Positions 55,936 to 64,000 of a stretch of DNA of 64,000 bases are shown here, one piece after another. The stretch is from contig JAPYXD010000741.1 of the NCBI GenBank assembly GCA_030998225.1, forward strand, positions 248,001-312,000, given 5' to 3'. The notes beneath the pieces were generated by a model. It was not told the origin of the DNA and did no database searches. It saw nothing but the letters and a program-made list of their open reading frames with translations. Both the position numbers and the translations under genes were made by a program. Every line of letters begins with the position of its first letter. The stretch's first letter is position 1. Origin of the DNA: Diplolepis rosae. Its lineage: Eukaryota > Arthropoda > Insecta > Hymenoptera > Diplolepididae.

Positions 55936-56686
55936 TACATGGAGAAAAGAGCGCATTGCTGACGCATGCACTGGACACGATTCCGACTTTTTTTTTATCA
56001 AATTTGGCGTTGGACCCGTAGTGTCAATGGACTGACACGGCTTATGCGTTTCCGTGCACGGAGCAGCCATGCAGTGCACACGCTATGCTTTTCCACAATA
56101 TACCCGTGTGCAGACACGGCAGAGCAGTGCTAAAATACTTTCACATCGTTTAGGCAACCTTTTTTATGCTCGTCCCCACTGCCACATGCAATGCGATTTG
56201 CGCTGGCTCATTTTATGTTCCTGCAGACATTTTTTTTTTTTCAATTCATGATTCAGTTCAAGTGGCTTCTAATTTCCATGAATATGGTCACGTGTACGGC
56301 GTGGAAGTATTTAGGCACTGCTCTGCCGTGTCCGCACATGGCTCTGCTGTGAGAAAGCATAGCGTATCCAGTGCATGGCTGCTCTGTGCACGAAAACGCA
56401 TGAGCCGTGTTAGCCCATTGACACTACGGGTCCAACCAGTGATCCCAGAACGTGGGAGCTGGCGGCCCCCACCATAGATGCCTCGAGTACATTGTGTCTT
56501 CCTCATTCAACCAACCTATGGCAGTCGAGCGAGGAAGAAGCCATGAGCTGGTGGGGTCTATGGTGGGGGCCGCCAGCTCCCACGTTCTGGGATCACTGGG
56601 TCCAACGCCATATTTAATAGGGAACACAGCAGAATCTAGTTCTGTGCACGCGTCAGCAATGCGCTCTATTCTCCATGTATGTAGGC
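55936..56686. mobile_element. Foldback element with ~220-bp arms, carrying a hAT MITE
   Basis: The left arm begins ctacatggagaaaagagcgc and runs through cattgctgacgcatgcac, gttggacccgtagtgtcaat, gacacggctt, gcagtgcacacgctatgc and gacacggcagagcagtgc. The right arm is the inverse, from about 56305 to 56686, interrupted by the MITE at 56437. No ORF is supported. Confidence 0.8.
56437..56598. mobile_element. hAT-like palindromic MITE, 162 bp, copy 2
   Basis: Same length and ends as the copy at 5365-5526, with only a few differences. Exact 8-bp target duplication GGTCCAAC (56429-56436, 56599-56606). The left arm of the host foldback element shows the empty site. Confidence 0.92.
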
Positions 56687-56739
56687 CTTGAACTTTCGAA
56701 AAATTTTTTTAAATTTTTCATTAGACCTAGCGCTAATTA

Positions 56740-59075
56740 GATTTAGTAACTGGACTGAAGGTATTATAAAAATTTGATCATATTTTCTCGCTACAATCTA
56801 TTGTTGTAGTGCCTTATATCACTACGTTTTTTTTATGGAAAGCATATTCGCGATTTAATATAACATGAATTGAACTTGTGACATAAGGTTGTTTATAAGC
56901 TCCTCCAAGTATATTTCAAAGGTCCCAATAACCTTTGGTATGTAAAATATATGCTTAACCATATACCGGCATTTATAAGCAACCTTATAGTTAATCTCGA
57001 ATTACTTTTTGTTTATGTTATATATATAATTGCAGTGTACTGAAATAGCCTTATAATAGGCCGCTATATCTGTATAAATTAGTTATGAACCTATGTATAT
57101 TGTAATTTGGGATACGTGAAAGCAGATTCCTCAACATTTATGTTTTATTATATTTTCTGGCTACAATCTATCTTTGTAGTGAGTTGTATCAGTACGTTCT
57201 TATTACGTAAAGCATATTCTCTATTCAATGTAAGATAAATTGATCTTGTGACATAAAGTTGTTTATAAAGTCCTTCAAGTATATTTGAAAGGACCCAATT
57301 GCCTTTGGTATGTAGAATATATACTAAGCTATATACTGGCATTTATAGGGAACCTCATAGTTAATCTCGACTTACTTTTCGTTTATGTCATACATATAAT
57401 CATAAAGTGCTGGTATAGCCTTATAATTGGCCGCTATACTTTTATAAATTGGTAATGCACCTATGGATACTATAATTTGGGACACATGAAAGCAATTTGC
57501 TTTACATCGACCTTCAATTATATTTCCTCGTTGCTGAAAACTTTTTTAGTGCCTTATGTAACAACGTTTTTATTATGTAAAGCATATTCTCGATTCAACA
57601 TAAGATAAATTAAATTTCTAATATAAGGTTGTTTATAAGGTCCTCCAAGTATATTTCAGAAGACCCAATAACCTTTGGTATGTGAAATATATACTAAGCT
57701 ATATACTGGCATTTATAGGGAATTTTATAATTAATCTCTATTTTCTCCTTGTTTATGTTATACATGTGATTACAATATACTGCTAAAGCCTTATAATTTT
57801 CCACTTGAGCTGTATAAAATCGTTATGCACCTATGTATACTATAATTTGGGATACATGAAAACAATTTCCTTAACATTTATGTTTAATTATATTTTCTCG
57901 TTGCAATCTATTTTTGTGGTGCCTTATGTCTTTACGCTTTTGATATGGAAAGCATATTCTCGATTCAATATAAGATAAATTGAACTTGTGACATAAGGTT
58001 GTTTATAAGGTCCTCCAAGTATATTTCAGTAGAACCAATAACCGATGGTATGTGAAATATATACTAAACCATATACTGGCATTTATAGGAAACTTTATAA
58101 TTAATCTCGATTTTCTCTTCGTTTATGTTATACATATGCTTACAATGTACTGCTAAAGCCTTATAATTGTGCACCAAAGCTGTATAAAATCGTTATGCCC
58201 CTATGTATACTATAATTTGGGATACATGAAAGCAATTTCCTTAACATCTATGTTTAATTATATTTTCTCGATGCAATCTATTTTTGTGGTGCTGTATGTC
58301 ACAACGTTTTTGTTTTGTAAAGCATATTCTCGATTCAATATAAGATAAAATAAATTTCTAATATAAGGTTGTTTCCGAGGTCCTCAAAGTTTATTTCAGA
58401 AGACCCAATAACGTTTGGTATTTGAAATATATACTAAGCTATCTACTGGCATTTATAGGGAATTTTATAATTAATCTCTATTTTCTCCTTGTTTATGTTA
58501 TACATGTGATTACAATATACTGCTAAAGCCTTATAATTTTCCACTTGAGCTGTATAAAATCGTGATGCACCTATGTATACTATAATATGGGATACATGAA
58601 AACAATTTCCTTAACATTTCTGTTTAATTATATTTTTAAGCTGCAATCTATTTTTGTGTTGCCTTATGTCACTGCGCTTTTGTCATGTAAAGCATATTCT
58701 CGATTCAATATAAGATAAATTGGACTTGTGACATAAGGTTGTTTCCGAGGTCCTCAAAGTTTATTTCAGAAGACCCAATAACCTTTGGTATGTGAAATAT
58801 ATACTAAGCTATCTACTGGCATTTATAGGGAATTTTATAATTAATCTCGATTTTCTCTTCGTTTATGTTATACATATGATTACAATGTACTGCTAAAGCC
58901 TTATAAATGTCCACTGAAGCTGTATAAAATCGTTATGCTCCTATGTATACAATAATTTGGAATACCTAAAAGCAATTTTACTAACATTGCTATTTAATTA
59001 TATTTTCTGGCTGCAGACTATTTTCGTCGTGCCTTATATCAAGTTATTTTGATCATATAAAGCATTTTTTTTTGT
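56740..59075. repeat. Second satellite, strict 370-bp period, about 6.3 units
   Basis: The landmark after tattttct(c/g)g falls at 56791, 57161, 57531, 57901, 58271, 58641 and 59011: exactly 370 bp each time, although units differ by many substitutions. Typical phrases are ataaggttgtttataaggtc and gcatttatagggaa. No similarity to the 378-bp satellite seen. Confidence 0.92.
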
Positions 59076-62000
59076 GGGACTAAAAGTCACTTTGGAAACA
59101 TAAGGGTGTCTATTGGGTCAGACCCAATAATCTCCAATATGCATATAGAATTTATGGGGTCGTACCCCATAAACTGAAATGTACCCATTAAACCAAGTTT
59201 TATTCCAATTTTGTACCCAATATCCTACGTTTGACATACATATATATATATATTTGAACTATAATATAATATAATTTAGAACTTATGCAAACCAAAATGT
59301 GCGATTATATTAATTCGTACAGATATTCGCGCGTTAGTTTTTATTATTTACATTAATAATCTAAAACTATATAATATAACCCAGAATATACAAATATAAC
59401 ACATGTGATTATATAAGTGCCCACAGATATTTACCTATTAGTTTTTGTCATTTATATTTATAATGATCTTGCCTTTATTCCAATTTTAGTTTTAAATTCG
59501 AATTAATTTGGTAAATTATTACTCAGGTAAAATTTGTTGGAATACTGTTAGAAATTTCTGTATTAAACTTTCATCGCATATGATGGAAGTTTGTTTTTCA
59601 GTAGCGCATATTAAATTCGAAATACTTCCTTCTTAAGAAGAATACAACTTTTAACTTCAATTTTAATATACTTTATGTATATATTTTAATAATGCTAACA
59701 TTGAATTTGATATATTTTGATTGAAAAGTTATTTAATTTAATATGAATGTATACCAATTTTTCATGACATACAATTGTATTGACTTTGATCTACCATTTG
59801 TATGTTTAAGTACATTTAAATCAATAGCATCTTAACGACGAAGTTATATAATAATAATTTTAAGCTAATAACTATTTGGCTTAAAGTAGCAAGATTGGGA
59901 ATTTCCTTCCTGAACCAACTATTTTTTAAAGTCTTCGACCCGAGCAATGATGAGCTGTATCAGCGGTCTTGTCAAGGTGCTCGGGTTACGGGCACTTCAA
60001 GTGGCATACAAATCTAATAATTGAATTATTATTACCAATTTTTGGAAAAATTCCTCCGCCTTCATACGCTCGTAACAAACCACCCCCCGAATTTGCTGTT
60101 TTCGTCCCCGACAAACTGGAGGTTCGGGAATGAAATTTCAAATCCTTATATGGTTATAAGATCATATTTACAGGAAATTCGATACATCGTCACGATAAAA
60201 CTCCTATTCGTCTTGCTATTGTATAATTTTTGTTTGTTTGTTTTCCAAAGGTTTATCCGAAAATTGGAATGTGGTATTTCCAATTTTCGTTTACATAGTC
60301 GGTTTCCCTCGTACGCCTATTTGTTTCAATTAAATTGATTTCATAAAAATAGAAACAACAAAAGTCTTGATGTGTGTATTACATAAAATTTGCAGAATCT
60401 GCACAGGACCTAGATTTGACATAAATTTCTCAGGCACAATAATGGTTTGGAATTCGCAATTATAAAATCCATATTTTTGAAATATACAACGCAGAAAATA
60501 AAAGAGCCTTCCTTTTAACGCTCCCGCACAAGATACTTTTTTGATATCAATAGAATTTTTATTTTTAATATTTTAATTGTGTGCTTTCATTAAACTTCAT
60601 ATGTAGTTTTGATAAAAATGTATATCAAATTTCAAATATTAATTATATTATATATATCGACACTCACAATTATAATAATTAGTCAATTATATTAATTTAA
60701 AAAGATACATTATAAATAATTTATAATGAAAAGTTGATTTGTTTTTATGTGAGTAAGGCTCAAAAACTTTATTCACGTTCCGTAGTGCTGGAAAAGAAAA
60801 CAATGTAATTGATCCTGAAAGAAAGATAATTTAGATGTGCCTTTGGAAGTTTGTGTTTAACCCCTTTTTACACATAAATGAGCCTGTGAGTTTGATTCGA
60901 AATACTTTTACCTGAATTGGAATTTGAATTTGAATCTGTTTATAATTTTGATTATGTTTACTAATTTAAATTAACATGAATGCATATTAATCTTTTATAT
61001 TTTTCGAGAATGTTATTATAATTTACATTTGTCACCTGCATAATTATGTGTATAAGACCCAGACAGTGTGAGGTGGGGCATTTTAAATTGCAAATAAATC
61101 AAAAATATGGTTAATGAAAATAAAATGAACTAGAAAATTTTAAAGAGGCTAAAGTCTCAATAGTTTCATTTATTTTTGGAATTTTTATTGAGAGCTTTAA
61201 TCAGAAGGTGCGGAAAGTAGAGGTTTTTGAAAATACGTTTTTTATTTTTTTATTGTCTTCAGTGGGTACCCCTCATTTTTATTTCCAAGCGTAACCTCCC
61301 AACATCTATAATTTCGAAACCTGTGGGTGTCAGGTACGAATGGATTTGTTCGTACCTAGTTTATGTACAATATTTTGCGTGGCAGTGGTTATTATATTTA
61401 CCCAAACAAGAAAATCCCCTTTTTTTATCATCCTGTGATTTGTGTAAAAGGCGATTCAAAGACTACCCTGCAGCCAGAACAGGATAAAATTATAAACTTC
61501 CTTTTTTAGACATGACATTAATTGAAACAATAATATGATCATTACTAATTGGTTTCGCAAACATCTTCTGATAGAATCATTAACTATTTCAAATCGTCTT
61601 TAACATTGTTGACGGAGCAATATTATTATTCCATTTTGAATTTTATCACGAGAATTCAAAACATGGCAATCCGTTTGGAAAAAATTAGGTTAGTTTCCTA
61701 TAATTCCAGTCATATTAAAAATAAAAACATTAATAATAAAAGAAGAAATCGTTTACATAATTGTTATTTTTCATTATTATTTTTAAAAAAAATCTAAAGA
61801 TTTGAAATTATGAGTATCCTTTTGATTAGAAAATTAAATTTTTTATTTCTTTATTTTTTTAATAGTATATAAGTTTAAACTAGTGTTAGTTTTATCAATA
61901 TTAGTGACTTTGGTTTATAAATAAGAGACGACTATGTGGAATTTGTTATTTAAAATTTTACTTTTGTAACTACCATGTCTTACTTATATATTAATTTTCG

Positions 62001-62330
62001 AAAATAATTTTGGGAAGTTCTATATTTTTTTCAGGATTGATGTTCTAATTGTTCGAGAACGGTACCTTTAGTTTTAAGCAACTTTTCAAACAAATGAGAA
62101 AGTCGAGCACCTTTTTGGTATATAAAAGAAAAACATGCATTCCAGGAAAATGTAATCATTCAAATTTGTAGCTTTCTTTGTCGTTAGAGATCGATATTGA
62201 AATTTTGGATTTTACCTAATGAATGTTTCTTAGAGCAGATCACATTGAGATTTTGTACTGCTTATGTTTTAAAAATTAGGAGAATTAGATTTAAAGTGAA
62301 CTGTCCTGTCAACCGGTACTTTTTCTAGTG
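59076..62330. other. AT-rich DNA, no gene recognised
   Basis: Contains a TA run (about 59239-59254). A frame of 105 codons at 60021-60338 is hydrophobic by composition and lacks any recognisable motif. I do not support a gene here. Confidence 0.4.
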
Positions 62331-62394
62331 AGTAGCATTCTTGCCCACGGAATGCCTGAGTCAGCTCCACGATGATCTTAGTAAGTTTAGGTGT

Positions 62395-62593
62395 CCTTTA
62401 AGGCCGCCTAGCCTCCCTCTTAGCACTGCTGGTCTCAGGTTTCTTTTCCGGGTAAACCATCTCGAAGTTGATGACGAACCTAAAGTGTTTAGGTTGACGG
62501 CAAGCATTGCAGTGTAAATTTTGAACGTCCTTGTTATCTGTGAAAGGACAGTCGTCAGTGGGATGATCTGGAAGATTATTATGTGTATAAAAG
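62395..62593 (-). pseudogene. Possible coding relic with a CxxC motif
   Basis: One minus-strand frame reads NNLPDHPTDDCPFTD, then LHCNACRQPKHFRFVINF, then a Lys/Arg-rich tail to a TAA near 62395. The C...C-x2-C...H spacing could be a zinc knuckle. The longer frame on this strand (62361-62630) has no motif. Family not recognised; the local GC content is higher than its surroundings. Confidence 0.3.
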
Positions 62594-62639
62594 AGATCAA
62601 GCCTGCTTTCGCGGGGTAGTGAGCTACCATCCCCGGAAT

Positions 62640-64000
62640 TTATTGCGTTCCTTTATTTTCTTTCTTGTACTTTACCGTTATGTAATTAATATAATAATTT
62701 TTATGAATTTTTATCACATAATCGTCCATTAATATAAAAAATTTTGCATACTACACTGTGAGAAAAATCTGTACTGTATTTAGTATAAATGTATTGGAAA
62801 TAGTGATGTATAACATGAAATTAAATTTAGTCTACCGGCGTGTATGAAATTTGGTATACATATAACCTCACAAAAGAAGTTTAGTATACCTGAGTATACT
62901 ATGATCGCAAAATATTTCAAACAGTGTAGTTTCTGATTTCAATAATAATATTTTAATTGAAAAATTTTTAAAATATAATTTTGCTATTTATCGATAGCTT
63001 GAATTTAATCTTAATTTGAAAGATGTATCGATATTCTTGTAATCATGTATTTTATATTCAAGTATTTGCAAAAATGATAATTATAATTTTTAGTTTTTAT
63101 AATGATTTACAACGTTGTAATGCTTGTATTCCAATGAGTTTTGGTATTTATTATTAAAAACTAAAAAGAAAAACCAACAGTAATCGATTTAAAAATACCT
63201 TTTTCAATGAAGGAAATTTGAACTTCATACTTGAAAATTAAAAATTTTGACTTTCTGAAAGTATTGAGTTTTTTCACATGACTATAACTTTCATTTTATC
63301 ATTATGTCGATACCTGGGTTTTATTAACATAGTTTTATATACAACACACACACATATGCATATATACATTGAAAATGTTCACATCAGTTTCGTTTGATCT
63401 TTAATTCTGGTAGTAAATGTTAATTCTACCAAATTATAATTTTGGACTTTGAGTTCAGCCTCCTAAAATTGACCTGGCACCACCCTCGGAATTGATATAC
63501 TGTTTACTAATACTAGGGCGTGATTACCAGGTGTCTATTTGAGCCAACTTTAGAATAAGGGAGAAAATGACACAAAGACAATTTTGAGATCTACATAATG
63601 AGTTTTATAATTTTTCTTCCGCATTCGCCAGGTGTTAAGTGTCAGTGTTGGAAATATGGCTCCAAGGTGAGCTCTCGCTGGTGACAATGACCGCGCGACT
63701 TACTGGCGAATGAGGGAAATGCAAGGTGACGAAAAATGCAATAGAATGTTGGTATTTATGCTAAAAAAAAAATAATCTAAGTGAATAAGACCTATATTTT
63801 TAAGTCAAATAGTTTTTAGAGAATAGTCTGGTATGACTCAAACATAAGGTTCCTGGTTGACCTGGGAAATTATAATTTATTTAACATAAAGCCAAAAAAA
63901 TAAATAAATAAATAAAATGTGCGGAGAAGTAGGCCACTGGAGCACGAGGTGGTGTCGGATATCAGTCTGACAAAGAATGCACATATACGGAAAACATTCT
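62640..64000. other. Non-coding DNA with microsatellites
   Basis: A CA/TA-type run near 63340-63365 and an AAAT run at about 63895-63916. No ORF or RNA gene seen. Confidence 0.4.

Noticed and set aside
56054..56691. Several ORFs of 65-103 codons with a signal-peptide-like start
   Set aside because: They lie in foldback arms and the MITE; frames on opposite strands mirror each other.
60021..60338. 105-codon hydrophobic ORF
   Set aside because: Hydrophobicity follows from T-rich composition; no conserved motif, weak start, no neighbours.
1..64000. CRISPR array, bacterial operon or prophage
   Set aside because: The repeats are satellites with 370-378-bp periods; all genes are eukaryotic transposon types with splice signals.

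Overview
This is a eukaryotic, AT-rich, repeat-dominated stretch that looks like an insect nuclear genome. The evidence is Ty3/gypsy retrotransposons with an errantivirus-like pol, non-LTR elements with an R1/I-type C-terminus (FADD reverse transcriptase, CxxC...H...C), hAT-like foldback elements with 8-bp target duplications, THAP-type exons with GT donors and several satellites. A hymenopteran is my guess only; no marker gene proves it. I found no complete, intact host gene. Most of the window is transposon, transposon remains or tandem satellite.

Layout. 1-2446: tail of a non-LTR element abutting a broken Ty3/gypsy pol (RNase H, a macro-domain-like linker, integrase without its zinc finger). 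2447-11571: spacer, diverged tandem repeats and nested inverted-repeat elements, including a 2-kb hairpin hAT inside a smaller hAT, a hairpin that splits an unrecognised ORF, a solo-LTR candidate and a non-LTR copy inside a third inverted-repeat element. 11572-17130: THAP-type exons, an exon-like tandem duplication and inverted promoter-like repeats. 17131-21379: MITEs and AT-rich DNA. 21380-25428: a 4-kb foldback element. 25429-29357: transposase relic, a possible 20-codon first exon, hairpins, a partial foldback copy, an LTR-like fragment and an R1-like fragment.

30182-40577 holds the most interesting object: a decayed retrovirus-like Ty3/gypsy element with gag, protease, RT, RNase H, integrase and an env that resembles chuvirus-type glycoproteins. 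It also carries accessory ORFs that standard gypsy elements lack: a CARD-only ORF between pol and env, and at least three double-stranded-RNA-binding domains (dsRBDs) downstream of env. I infer that these acted against host apoptosis (Dronc/Dark type) and host RNAi respectively, giving the element a 'complex retrovirus' layout. The copy is dead: stops, frameshifts, an RT/RNase H deletion, a 937-bp DNA transposon in gag and a tRNA-like repeat in pol.

40745-55555 is a 378-bp satellite array whose first 8.3 kb form a mirror-image palindrome around about 44430. 55936-56686 is another hairpin element carrying a hAT MITE. 56740-59075 is a second satellite with a strict 370-bp period. 59076-64000 is mostly unannotatable AT-rich DNA.
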